64,000 nt of DNA from positions 744,001 through 808,000 of the forward strand of contig CM073323.1 of the NCBI GenBank assembly GCA_037043015.1. Direction: 5' to 3'. Source of the DNA: Bryum argenteum (lineage: Eukaryota > Streptophyta > Bryopsida > Bryales > Bryaceae). The translations under genes were made by a program, and so were the position numbers. This document shows positions 10,553 through 22,366 of this stretch, in pieces (position 1 is the first letter of the stretch; each line of letters begins with the position of its first letter). Below the pieces are notes generated by a model. The model ran no database searches. It was not told the DNA's origin and saw only the letters and a list, made by a program, of their open reading frames with translations.

Positions 10553-12362
10553 TATACAAGTTTGACACTTGTCCGACCAATTCGACATTCAAACGGCCAA
10601 AATTCTCACAAACCACATCACACACACAAATACAATCAAACACGAACTCCACGAGGCACGCTTCCGAGCTCAGCTCGAAGCTTCATTGCCCGGGCTCTGC
10701 TCACCAACGTGATGAGAGGCTGCGAGATCACCACACCCCACGAGGGCCCGGATCAGCTAGGCTGCGAGATCACCACACCCCACGAGGCCTGGATCGCTCT
10801 GTGCAGGGGATGGCTGGGGAACCGATACCAGTTGTGTGCAGGAAATTCGGCCCCCTGCCGAGCCCGTGAGTTGAAGCCAGTCCTCATGCAGGGATTTTGA
10901 CAAAAAAAAAGGGAATTCAGTCGGACAAGTGTCAGACTTGCGTCGACGCAAGTCTGACACTTGTCCGACCAATTCCACATTCAAACGGCCAAAATTCTCA
11001 CAAACCACATCACACACACAAATAAAATCAAACACGAACCCCACGAGGCTGGCTTCCGAGCTCAGCTCGAAGCTTCATTGTCCGGGCTCTGCTCACCAAC
11101 GTGATGAGAGGCTGCGAGATCACCACACCCCACGAGGGCCCGGATCAGCTAGGCTGCGAGATCACCACACCCCACGAGGCCGGGATCGCTTTGTGCAGGG
11201 GATGCCTGGGGAACCGATACGAGCTGTGTGCAGGTACATTCGGCCCCCTTCCGAGCCCGCGAGCTGAAGCCAGTGCTCCTGCAGGGATTTTGACAAAAAA
11301 AAAGGGAATTCAGTCGGACAAGTGTCAGACTTGCGTCGACGCAAGTCGACACTTGTCCGACCAATTCCACATTCAAACGGCCAAAATTCTCACAAACCAC
11401 ATCACACACACAAATAAAATCAAACACGAACCCCACGAGGTCAAGCCCGAGCTCACCTCAAGCTTCATTGCCCGGCTCGCTCACCAACGTGATGAGAGGT
11501 CATGAGATCACCACACCCCACGAGGGCCCGGATCGGCTAGGGTCATGAGATCACCACACCCCACGAGGCCGGGATCGCTTTGTGCAGGGGATGCCTGGGG
11601 AACCGATACGAGCTGTGTGCAGGTACATTCGGCCCCCTTCCGAGCCCGCGAGCTGAAGCCAGTGCTCCTGCAGGGATTTTGACAAAAAAAAAGGGAATTC
11701 AGTCGGACAAGTGTCAGACTTGCGTCGACGCAAGTGTGACACTTGTCCGACCAATTCCACATTCAAACGGCCAAAATTCTCACAAACCACATCACACACA
11801 CAAATACAATCAAACACGAACCCCACGAGGCTGGCTTCCGAGCTCAGCTCGAAGCTTCATTGCCCGGGCTCTGCTCACCAACGTGATGAGAGGCTGCGAG
11901 ATCACCACACCCCACGAGGGCCCGGATCAGCTAGGCTGCGAGATCACCACACCCCACGAGGCCGGGATCGCTTTGTGCAGGGGATGCCTGGGGAACCGAT
12001 ACGAGCTGTGTGCAGGTACATTCGGCCCCCTTCCGAGCCCGCGAGCTGAAGCCAGTGCTCCTGCAGGGATTTTGACAAAAAAAAAGGGAATTCAGTCGGA
12101 CAAGTGTCAGACTTGCGTCGACGCAAGTCTGACACTTGTCCGACCAATTCCACATTCAAACGGCCAAAATTCTCACAAACCACATCACACACACAAATAA
12201 AATCAAACACGAACCCCACGAGGCTGGCTTCCGAGCTCAGCTTGAAGCTTCATTGCCCGGGCTCTGCTCACCAACGTGATGAGAGGCTGCGAGATCACCA
12301 CACCCCACGAGGGCCCGGATCAGCTAGGCTGCGAGATCACCACACCCCACGAGGGCCCGGCC
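10553..12362. repeat. Tandem array of about 390-bp units with palindromes (MULE A)
   Basis: About 4.6 units. Each unit carries a near-perfect palindrome of some 50 bases centred on GCGTCGACGC, with arms CAAGTGTCAGACTT and its complement. Centres lie near 10945, 11340, 11727 and 12120. Each unit also has two copies of GAGATCACCACACCCCACGA and a run of A before GGGAATTCAG. It lies in what would be the first intron or promoter of the small-protein gene. Open frames on both strands here are repeat artefacts. Confidence 0.9.
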
Positions 12363-13112
12363 CGGACTCCGTGTAGTCATGCCCCTTCCCACGACGTCCA
12401 CGGAAGGGCTCCTGCAGCCCGGCACGTCCACGATCCGTACGCCCCTCACAGCGGCAGTCGGTTCGAACGGACGTGGGACGGCGGTTTCAGGGCCACTCCG
12501 TGTTGTCATGCCTCTCCCCACCGTGCCCACGGAAGGGCTCCTGCAGCCCGGCACGTCCACGATCCGTTCGCCCCCGACAGCGGCTTTCGGTTCGAACCGA
12601 CATGGAACGGCGGTTTTAGGGCCACTTCGTGCTGTCATGCCCCTCCCCACCACGTCCACAGAAGGGGGCCTGCAGTCCGGCACGTCCACGATCCGGGCGC
12701 CCCTCGCAGCAGCGGCAGTCGTTTTGAGGAAAAGTTGTCGTCGCGGGCACCCTGAACCGGTGGGGCCAGTTCCGTGCCAGCCTGGGACATCCATCACCCG
12801 TCCGGACTCCAACTGCAGCACCGGCTCGAAGAACTCGAAGCCGCCGGCCAAATCTATCACGTCATCCCCGTACTCGTCATCCAATATCTTGTCGGGAGAG
12901 CGAGGATGCGTGCACCCCTGCGCGTCCACCCGTGCGCGCTTCCCGTCCGGAGTGCGTGCGGGAACTCGATTCCCAATCTCTTCACGGCCGCACCCATGAT
13001 CGTCCCCGTCGTCCTCCTCACCGTCGGATTCGGACAGCAGAATCGGTTCAGGGCGTTTGCGTATGGCTGGGGGAGATTCCTCCAAGCCTCCGTGCCCCTC
13101 ATTCAAAAGCAT
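12363..13112 (-). CDS. Hypothetical acidic protein with 43-residue repeats, cut by MULE A
   Basis: A frame starts MLLNEGHGGLEES, then ILLSESDGEEDDGDD, a mixed region, and three tandem 43-codon repeats with the core RIVDVPGCRSPSVDVVGRGM. The 129-bp units begin near 12421, 12550 and 12679 and keep frame. The frame is cut where the MULE A array starts, so the C terminus is lost. The opposite strand is also open through the repeats, so strand choice rests on the acidic N terminus. No known domain; function unknown. Confidence 0.35.
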
Positions 13113-14559
13113 GGCCCCCCACCCCACCTTCTACTGGAGAAGCCCTCCTTTCCCTCCAGTCGTGTTCAGGACACAACCCACAAAACGTCACCGATGTGGG
13201 CGGTTTTAGGCAAAGACAGCGATGGGCGAGGCGGGGAACAATTGTTTTGGGGGAGTTCCTCGTCCAGGGAATAAATGGGGAAGCCCGCATCCCGATGCGG
13301 ACTCATGATCCGTCAGTGAGTGGGTCCAGGGCCAATCTCAGCAGTCCATATTCCAAAGCTCTGTTCCAACCATCGAAATGAATGCGGTTTTAGGCCCTCA
13401 TGCTTGGGAGAGTCGTGGGGAGTTGTCGGACCTGGGATCCGGGCCTAGGGGTCGACATCCTTACAAATTCGGGTTTAGGGTCATTCAATACTGGATTCCT
13501 TTTTTCTTTTTTTTTTGAATTTTTTTTTGGGTGCTTTCCCTTTTTTCCTCCTTCCTTTTCCCTTACCCTTTTTTGGGTTTCCCTTTCCCTCTCTCTTTGC
13601 TTTCATGTTTTTAGGGGTTATGTACTTATTTATATTTCTTCATGGGTTTAAAATAAGGCACACAAAAGAAAAAGGGTTCAAAAAAAAAAACGAAAAAGGG
13701 TTTCCTTCTATAATTGTGATTCGGTTTTTCCTCCGTAGATGTTGGGGCATACCCAGGGGTCTTCCTACCCCCATGGTCGAGTGTTTGAAATTATGTCAGA
13801 ATGGAATCCAATTAGTGGTTCGGGGTTCAGGGTTTTGGTACGGTACATGTTCCACATGCACGCCCTGACATGGCTGGATGCTACACGGGTGTTTTAGGGA
13901 TTACGGTACAGTAGCGTTTCCTTCCTTCTGTGCACACTCTCTCCCGACTACTCTATGTAGCGGCGGGTGCTTACCAATCATAGTTTCTGCTCCTTGTAGA
14001 AGGCCGATTTTCCCTGATTTTATAAAAGTAAACCCTTTTTTTCCCGAGTAATGGGAACGGCTTCAGGGTAAATGTGTGTACGGATCCGTTCGGTGTTTGT
14101 ACGGCACCGTGAAGTTCAGGAGTTTTATTGAAGGGGGTTTAGGGTCAGTTCCGTTCCGAGGGGAAGTTCTCCGTCAGCCGAAGTCAGTTCCGTCACTGTG
14201 TAGTCAGTTTTCCAATTCGCAGTAGTGAGAAGTCAGCTACCTTTTTTTTAGGGTTCAGGGTCGGTTTTAGAAGTCCGTCGGTCCAGGGATCCGTCTGTTT
14301 TCAGGGTTCAGAGGGTACAGGGTTCACGAACATCGAATACGTCCAAGATAAAAACCTGGATAAAAAAGGTTGTTTACCACCAAGATAAAAACCCGGATGA
14401 AAAAGTGGATGCCTTATCGTGGAAGGGATGACGTACACTATGGTAAAGTGGCCCAACCATGCACCGCCAGGTCCGCCGGTATCATCGATAATATTTGCTG
14501 GACTACAACCTCCATAGCTTAAGGATGTTCCTGGAAGTAGCCAATCCCGTCGTCAGGAA

Positions 14560-14870
14560 TGCCGTTTGGTTCCGATTCCGGCCCCAGGCTCCGTTCGGAA
14601 AGTGGGGAAAACGATCCTGTCGGACCAATTTCGGCAGCAATCCCGTCCCGCACACAAGCCCATACATCCCAGTAGCGCGGTTTAAGGGCTATGTCACGAA
14701 CCGTGCCGAAGCCGAAGCAGTACGGAGTGATGATGCAACTACGGTGGCAGGATTCCTACGTAACCACATCGTTATATCAGGTTTGGCTGGCCCAAAAGAA
14801 AATGGCAAAGCGATCGTGGCAGCCATTTTATTTAAACAACAGTACCGAAGCTTCGACGGGGGGGGGGGGG
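14560..14870 (+). mobile_element. Ty3/gypsy integrase fossil, short fragment
   Basis: A short stretch resembles the core of a Ty3/gypsy integrase (PFGKWG ... DATTVAGFLRNHI). It is an old, broken remnant without recognisable flanking LTRs. The family call is tentative. Confidence 0.35.
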
Positions 14871-15942
14871 ACATGAGATCGGACGTCAGGGTTCAGGGTA
14901 CTCTGTATCACACAAGAGCAAAATGGACAGATAGAGAAGACTAACAGACTCTTTCCCGAAGATCATCACGAATACTACATCCGAAGCACAAAAAAAAAAA
15001 AAATCGGGTTCAGGGTACAAGACTGTTCTTGCGGCACGATGCGTTCAAGGGTTTAGGCCATAAGGTTACAACGGGTCGCACTCTGTTTCCATGGATCTAG
15101 AAATTGGAAGACTCTACGGATTCTAGTGGATCGGATGAAGGGGCTTGGAGAAACGGAGTCTTACCGAGCTAGATCACAAGACCCGGAAAAACTGGATGGA
15201 GTTCGGGTCATGGTCTAAGGGTCGGTCTAGATATGGAAGCTATTCTGGAACGGAGAATGAGCTGTCCGTGATGGTCTTACGGTAATACGGAAATCCGTCG
15301 AAGTTAACGATTTCAGTGTATTTAGGGTCGGAGACATCCGTGTTATGGAGTTCCCCGGAAAATTCCAAGGGTGCCTTGGACCGTACCAAGCTCGAAAACG
15401 GGACGACCAAGTCTAGGGTTCAGGGCGACCGGGCGGACGAAGGTCGGGCGGAGGAACGGGCGGAACGGGGGGTGTCAACCGGGCGGAACGGTTTAAGGGT
15501 TTAGGACGATCGGGCGTAACGGGGTCCGCCGGGCGACCGGGCGGTTTTTGGGGGGTCGGTTGAAGGACCGGGACCGACACGGTTTAGGGTCGATCTGCTC
15601 GACTGCAAGGGTCGGACGGACAGCCAGGCGAACACGGGACGAACGGCCGAGGGTTTAAGGGCGGTTTCAGGGTTTTTTGAGCGGGGGGAGGGGGCGGCGG
15701 GTAGGGGGGGGGGGAAGGGTGCACCCCAACTTCCCAGCGAGCTATCCCCCTGAACTCTAGGGGTTTTAGGGTTCAGGTGCGCTCTTCGCCGGGTTTAGGC
15801 CGGGCCTCGCCCCTGAAGGGTTTCAGGGTCAGTGGAAGCGTCCGTAAACCCTGCCCCGCTCCGTGGCAACTGGCCGGAACCGTTCGGTCTTGGTCCGTCG
15901 CCCAGCCAAACATCAGTTGAAGGATGTTTACGAGGGTTCAGT

Positions 15943-15975
<33 letters not shown>

Positions 15976-16373
15976 TCTTCAGTGCTTGTGACGGGGGATA
16001 AACGGAAGTCGGCCCAGACGTTATCACAGCTGTTTTTACTGTGTTCAAGGTATCTCTTTCGGAAACGGGGGTGGGGTGAAGATAAAGGAATGTGAAAGCT
16101 GACAACAAAATCATCAAGTTAAAGATGAACATGGAAAGGAAAAGAAAACGGAAGTGATCATGTGTGTAGTACCGGTCGGAAAGGGGTTCACGGTGCATCT
16201 TGGGCATTGATGGACACTTGATGGAATGATGGCCTTAGGGTTCATGAAATGATGTTCCCGAAGGGTCGAGGGAGTTTAGTTCTGTGATTGAATCCCGTTC
16301 GGTAATTTTGTTCCGGTGAGTGAAACGATCGCGGGGTGATTTGAATTGTGAGACGGGAGAAAGGACAGTCGTG

Positions 16374-18136
16374 ATGGACGGGGCGCAACCCACGAAGGGG
16401 TCTCCGGCGACACCTGCGAAGCGCAAGGCGAAGAAACAGCGTGTTTACGTGGAAGTGCCGGATCTGACGGAGGTGAAATTCGCGCCGTTGGACAGGATGA
16501 CGATCGATGTGCACCTGCAGGAGCCGGCGAGGAAGGATCTGAAGATGGCGGACCTGTTCGGCTTCATGAATTTTTCGAGGGAGCTGCCGGAGTTGGACCG
16601 CGGGCTCGTCAACGAGTACATCCTCAACTACAACGTCAACGACGGGAGCAGTATCGTGCGAAGGAGGAGGATAGTGTTGCATTAGGAGCTGATGAACAAG
16701 GCGCTGCTCCTACCGATTGGCGAGTTCGAGGTCGGGAGGGCGGCCCAGGTCTCGGATGACTTCAACCCAGGGAAGTATTTCAAAACGGGTATGGCCGCTT
16801 TGAACGCGAATCAGGGATGGAGAATTGCGGAGGCGATCAGCCCCGATCTGATGGCATTCATGCGCTTCGCTCAAAGGCGACTGGTCCTAGGGGCGCACGA
16901 GGGGGAGGATTTCGAGCCTACTGGGAGCCAGTTACATAAGTGCAGCCGTCCGGTACCAGCTGGATCAACCATTGACGGAATCGGATGAAGAGCTCGAGTG
17001 GGAACGCCGGACCCTGGCTGCGTCACCATCGGAGGAGGACGCCGTGGCAACGGAAGTAGAAGGTGCCGCGGTTTTAGGAGCTCCCGGGCCGGCAACGAGG
17101 ACGCGGCGGCGGCGGACTCCGCAGCAGGTCCAGGAGAAGGACGAGGTGGCGGAGGTTGGAGGTGCGAGTACTCCGCAGGTCCAGGACAACGACGGAGTGG
17201 CAGGGGTCGGAGGATCGGGCGGTTTCAGGACACCGGTGGGGGTCAATCGTAATCCGTCCGACCAAGAGGTCGATACCGCCCGGGCTTCTCCGTCGGTTCG
17301 GCCGGGATCAATCGGGATGGTCCAGTCCGTGGAGGAGGAGGAGGGGGCCCAGTCAGGAAGAACGTTGAAGGAACACGTCGTCATCGAGCTCAGACGTGTC
17401 CTGGGCTGGATGGAGGAGCAGGACGAGCCGGATTTCGGGAAGATGACTCGGGATCTCAGGGTGCTGAGAGAGGGGGGTCGCAAGTTGCAGTCGGAACACG
17501 AGAAGGTCACCAGGGAAATGGCGGTTTTGAAGGCCGAGCGGTCCAGAGAAAAGGCGGAGTTGGAAGCGTTGAGGATCGAGAAGGAAACGTCGGAGTGGGG
17601 GTTTAGGGTGTGTCGTAGGGACGAGGTCGCCCCCGCGACATGGCAGGAGGAGAAGACCGCTCTGGAGGCAAGGTTGGAGGAAAGCCGAGCAGGGCACCAA
17701 CGGATAAAAGATGACCTCGACTTTCAACTGGGCAGGGCTCTCGACGATAACTTGGCGGTACGGGAGGCACTGAGGGCATGCGAAGGAAGGGCGGCGGAGC
17801 TCACAGCAGCGCTGAGGAGTAGGGAGATGGATTGTGAGGCGTTGAGAGAAAGAGTGGATACATTGAACGAACAGCTCCTCTCGGTGGGGAGGTACAATCA
17901 GGAGCCACCCGAGGAATACGAGCCCCCCTAGTAACTTCGAAGATGACGGGGCCGGAGTCATTCGGGATGGCCCGACCCGGGTACCACATATCTCCTCGCA
18001 TTCCGAGGTGCCCCGCAAGGAACGGATTGTGATCTCCTCCTCGGACGGGGAAGAAGCGGAAGAGGGCGAGGTTGAGGTTACCTCCAGAGTGGTTCAGCAA
18101 AGGACGGATGGCACCGAGCCGGTCCAGGGTCGATAG
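16374..18136 (+). pseudogene. Decayed ORF: conserved N-terminal block plus long coiled coil
   Basis: Readable blocks on the plus strand run from an ATG at 16374 (MDGAQPTKGSPATP). A basic region follows, then a block DLFGFMNFSRELPELDRGL ... ELMNKALLLPIGEFEV. An acidic linker, SDEELEWERR, leads into a long coiled coil at about 17380-17900 (ELRRVLGWMEEQ ... LRERVDTLNEQLLSVG). A tail IVISSSDGEEAEEGE ends near 18136. The frame is interrupted a few times. I do not recognise the family. Its layout (basic and conserved block, acidic linker, coiled coil) resembles the RING protein and the ORF at 38192, but direct homology was not seen. Confidence 0.4.
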
Positions 18137-18978
18137 CCCCCCGTTCGACGAGAACGAGAAAGAGAACGCGCGCCAGGAGGAACGGGGCAAAAATCTTCGA
18201 GAGGGGAAACGAGGGATCTTCGGCGGTTTCGGGGTTACCGAGTTGCCAAATCAAGGGGAAGCCGCCACGGTTTTAGGGTGGAGAGCGGCTGCGCCAACAA
18301 TCACGACAGCAGGGGTGTCGAATCTGCGCCGGCCGAGGAACCAGTAGCTACTACGGTATCAGCATCCGAAGACCCAGGGTTTAGGGGGTCGTAGTTGCCG
18401 AAGGCGGTTTCAGGGGTTGAAGTAGTTCGTAGGATTTAGCGAGGACGAAAATCGGTTCAGGACCGCCCAAGGGGGGGGGGTGGAGAGCTGTGTACAACGT
18501 TGTGTTCATAAAATTCCAATTTTTTCCAAGTTTATTCCGTCCGTCTTACTGGTAAACGGGAACGGAGGTTAAAGGAGTCTGTCCAGTCTTCGTACGGCAC
18601 TGCAAGGGGGGTCAGTTTCTTATCGGGGTTTAGTGTTTAGGATCAGTTCCGTTGAAGGGGGGGGGGACTCCGTTAGCCCAAGTTCAGTTTTCGTCACGGC
18701 TGTCTGTTTCCGGTTTTTAGGGTTTACGGTTCGACCCGATCGGTTTTTAGGGACCCGTTTCTCAGTCCGTTCAGTCCCAACTGCATAGTCGGAGTCCGTC
18801 CGAGCAAGGCTTCCTTCAGCTCCAGGTCGTGAAATTCCGGTTCACAGATTTGAAGTGTTATGTCGTTCGTAAACCGTTCTCTCCGAGGATGAGTACACTC
18901 AGGGGTTCAGGATCCAGTAAACTTTTTCGCTCTCAATAAAGAATTGTAATATTCCGTAATAGGGAATCGGTTTCAGGG

Positions 18979-20504
18979 TGTGTGAACCCAAAAACCACCA
19001 TGAGGTGGCATTTGGTCACAAGGGGTTTTGAAGAGCAAGATTAGATGAGAAAAGAAGAGGGGAAGAAGGAAGACAAGAAGAAGACAAGGAAATAGGGAAG
19101 AAGAAGAAGAGAACCACCGGCCGGATGGCTTGGAAGTGGTCTCTACTCGTTTGATTGCCATTCCTTCGTCTTAGGTCCAAATGGGGCGTGCCATAGCTTT
19201 TTGGAAAGCTAAGCTCAATGTGCACCCGCCCCTAAAATCTCAAAGGCAGAAGATCAACAAGCTAAGACTGATTGCTGTTTGACTGTGGCGGTTTTTGCCA
19301 CTGCCGGGGGGAAAACTTTTTCAACACCCCGACTTTGGAAGCTCATATCTCCCTCTCTACAACTCGGAATTGAACATGCTTTATACCATTGGAAAGCTCT
19401 CCTGGAGCTCTATCTAGTGTAGAAATCTCAGAGGAGTTGAAGAAAAATCGAGTGAGTTATGGGGGAAACAATCTGGCTGGCTTTCATAGGGCAAGAACAA
19501 GCTCTTTATCTTAATAACAAAGGAACTCAATAAGGAGGAGGAAGATGAGTGAGGCAAGACAAGCAATTTGAGAAGGGCTCTCCTTCTCCTAACTACTAAC
19601 ACTTCAACAACAAGATCATTTTGAGAAGGGCTCTCCTTCTCCTAACTACTAACACTTCAAAAGCAAGATCATTTTGAGAAGGGCTCTCCTTCTCCTAACT
19701 ACTAACGATTCAAGAAAGATGATCAAGGTGAACAAAGAGGAAAAGGAGGCCCATGGCCTTCCTCCTCCTAACTACATAGATGGATGGGTAGGTGAACAAA
19801 ACGGAGGAGAAGGAGGCCCAAGGCCTTCCTTCTCCTACTCTAACCTAAACTAAGAGGAAATGGAAGAGGTGAAGATAGCTTGGAAACAAGCTATTAAGTA
19901 CCAAATGGGAGCCGCCAAAGAGGCGGCTCACCATAACCCTAACTAAGGCCTAAGCCCTAACTAAGGCATGGATGAATGACCGCCACTCCACGCGCTCCGT
20001 CCTTGAAGCCTCCATCCTAACAACGACTTCATCAATGGATGTAGCTCCCACATGCTACCACAAGGTTAGATGAATGAATCTCTCAACAACCAAATTTCAA
20101 ACACAACAAGGACATCAAAGACTACTTGTACAAGGCCCATGGTAAATTTCTAACCCAACTCCAAGTCCCTAATTCTAACGCTAATCAAACCAAGGATCCA
20201 CTAGGGGGCTTTTTACCTCCTCTAGTCCTTCCTTATCAAACCAAGGATCCACTAGGGGGCTTTTTACCTCCTCTAGTCCTTCCTTATCAAACCAATCACT
20301 CCTAATCTAAACTAAGCTCAAAATTCATGCTAAATAATCTACCAAAGGCCTTGCGACAACTAATCTTTAATATACCTATTGCATTCAAAACTCAATTATC
20401 ATAAATTCATCAAATTACCTCAAGATGTCATGGTTTGCAAACAATTCATTAATAAAAATCCATTATTAGTAACATTTAAGCAAAAGAGAGCTTACACGCT
20501 CTCA
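18979..20504. mobile_element. Probable solo LTR (1.53 kb) with 5-bp target duplication
   Basis: A lower-GC block begins TG and ends CA, flanked on both sides by CAGGG (18974-18978 and 20505-20509). Its composition differs sharply from the surrounding GC-rich DNA. It contains three tandem copies of GAGAAGGGCTCTCCTTCTCC (about 19568-19700) and a 52-bp direct duplication around 20192-20290. No internal coding region is present, as expected for a solo LTR left by recombination. Family unknown; a fossil. Confidence 0.6.
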
Positions 20505-21746
20505 CAGGGTGCGCAAGTGTGCATGTGTAATGAAGAAAATCGAGTACCGTCGCTTACGACTGATGTATATATTTTTTTCTTTCTTCATTTTTTTTTTTTT
20601 TTTCGGGTTTCCTTTTTTAGTTTTTTTTTTTTTTTTTGATGTTTTTTATTTACGACCGACGGCTGTAAATCCCCTGTAGTAAGAACCCTACTCAGTGGAA
20701 TCCTTCACTACCAACACACCTAAACCCTTGAAATTCTCCGTGCACTCGTGCGCCTTCGGAACTGGGAACGGGTTTAGGGTTTTGGCGATGGTCTTAGGAC
20801 CGAAACTGTTGACGGTTTTAGGGGTCAAGCCCCCGGACCGGGGGGCCCCGCACACCTATGGGGCACGCGTCCGAGAACGAACGGTAGTAGTACTCCCCGA
20901 GTACTTTTCCTCCGATGGCCATCACTACAGCCGTTGGGATGAATTTCGAATGATGGGGCGCTACAACGGGGTGTGGGGGTTCCGTCCGTTGTTACGGACG
21001 GAAATGTGCGAGTCAACGGAGCGTTCCGTTCCCCACCATAGATCCTCCATAGGGCCGAGGGGTCGGTCATGTAGGTGCACCATTTGGTCCATGTCCGCTC
21101 CTTCGGCCTTAGGCGCTCCTCTCGTTCAGTACCCCGTCGAAGGCCGGTGGCAGGTTTAGGGCCCCCGTGGGCCTCGTCAGCGCCTGCTCTCCGATCGCCC
21201 GTCGTCGGCGTCACCCCCCCTCCGTTGCGGAGTCCGTCGCTCTCGTGAGAGCACGTCCGGCCGTCTCTGGTCTTCCATCACCGGCGACAAACGGAGGCTG
21301 CGGAGGAGGCCCTCGGGCGACCGGCGCAAGATCAATCAGGTGATTGTCCTTGCGTTTTTAGGAGTGTTTGGACTGGGACTCGCTGCAGTCCGTAGCGTAG
21401 CAGCCCAGTGTACGGTAATTCTCTGGACTCTTCCCCCAGGGAACCAGCAGCGATTTTGGCATGTAGTTGCCGACCGGCTGCGCTCAACCTGGTTCCTGTA
21501 GCTAGGGAGGGGGTGGGAGTCGCCGGTCCACCAGATGGGACCGGTTTTAGGGGTGAGAAGTTCAGCGCTGTTCTGTGTTCAAACCGGTGTGAACCGCTAG
21601 TCAGCACACAGTTCAGGGTTTAGGGTTTTAGGTAGGATCCATTCGGCCGGAAACCGTAGTGCAGTGCGGTTCTCAATCAATCATGTTCCTCCTGAATGCA
21701 GGGTTTTAGCTGCAGTGGCATCATACGGTCCCGGTCCCGTCGAAAC

Positions 21747-22323
21747 ATGCATACCATGGAGGCACTGTTACCATTGCTCGCAGCTCATGGCATCACGCGG
21801 TTGGGGTCGAAGTTCTACTGCACAACCCACGAGTGTCTACTGGAAGCGGAGCCAGAAACATTAGGTGTCCATCTCAGGGAACACAAGGATTCCCCGGAGG
21901 TTCCCGTGCAGTCCAATTGCGTAGCAGATTTCGGGAGGACAGCCCCAGCCGTCCTTCGGTTCAGACACAGGCTGTGGAAGGTAGATCTCGCGTCCACGAA
22001 TGCAGGGTTGAACCAACAGTTGGGTGGTTTCGAGCGCCAACAGGGCCCTTTCGTCCTCAGGGATGATTCACCACCCAACAACTTCCTCGCGAGCCTCAGG
22101 AATGATGTCTTCAACGAGGAAGATCTGGGTGTGATGTTCAGGGTAGCATCGCACCTGGAAGTCAACGGTGATCCAGTCGATCGATCTACTTCCATCGAAG
22201 GCTCTAAGATGAATGCCTTCGGCATGCGGTGGTCCATGGACGACCTGGGTTGGTAAGCCCTCCAACCTTCCGTTCGAAACTTTCCAGTCCGTGAACGGGT
22301 TTCAAGTATCGACTCCCTTTCTT

Positions 22324-22366
<43 letters not shown>

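Larger units (their letters stand above)
4749..12362. mobile_element. MULE copy A, truncated (R end plus methyltransferase half)
   Basis: The R-end tip starts GGGGAA, then 8 bases, then GTGAGCG heptamers, as in copies II, III and D. Inward lie the tRNA-like module, the ParB-methyltransferase gene (minus strand, reading toward the R end), the small-protein exon and a palindrome-bearing tandem array. The array stops abruptly at about 12362 against unrelated GC-rich DNA; transposase and L end are missing. The first 900 bases are closely similar to the reverse complement of the end of copy D. Confidence 0.75.

Noticed and set aside
10553-12362. CRISPR-like appearance of spaced palindromic repeats
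   Set aside because: Units are ~300-390 bp, the intervening sequence is itself repeated and there are no unique spacers; the context is a eukaryotic transposon.
10562-12376. Long open frames on both strands (for example SDLRRRKSDTCPTNSTFK-type)
   Set aside because: They repeat with the ~390-bp units and are open on both strands; the pattern follows from the tandem DNA, not from coding.
20695-21159. 154-residue plus-strand open frame with TTTAGGG motifs
   Set aside because: The composition matches the background GC-rich DNA, no domain is seen and the opposite strand is also open; possible upstream exon of the dioxygenase gene but not supported.
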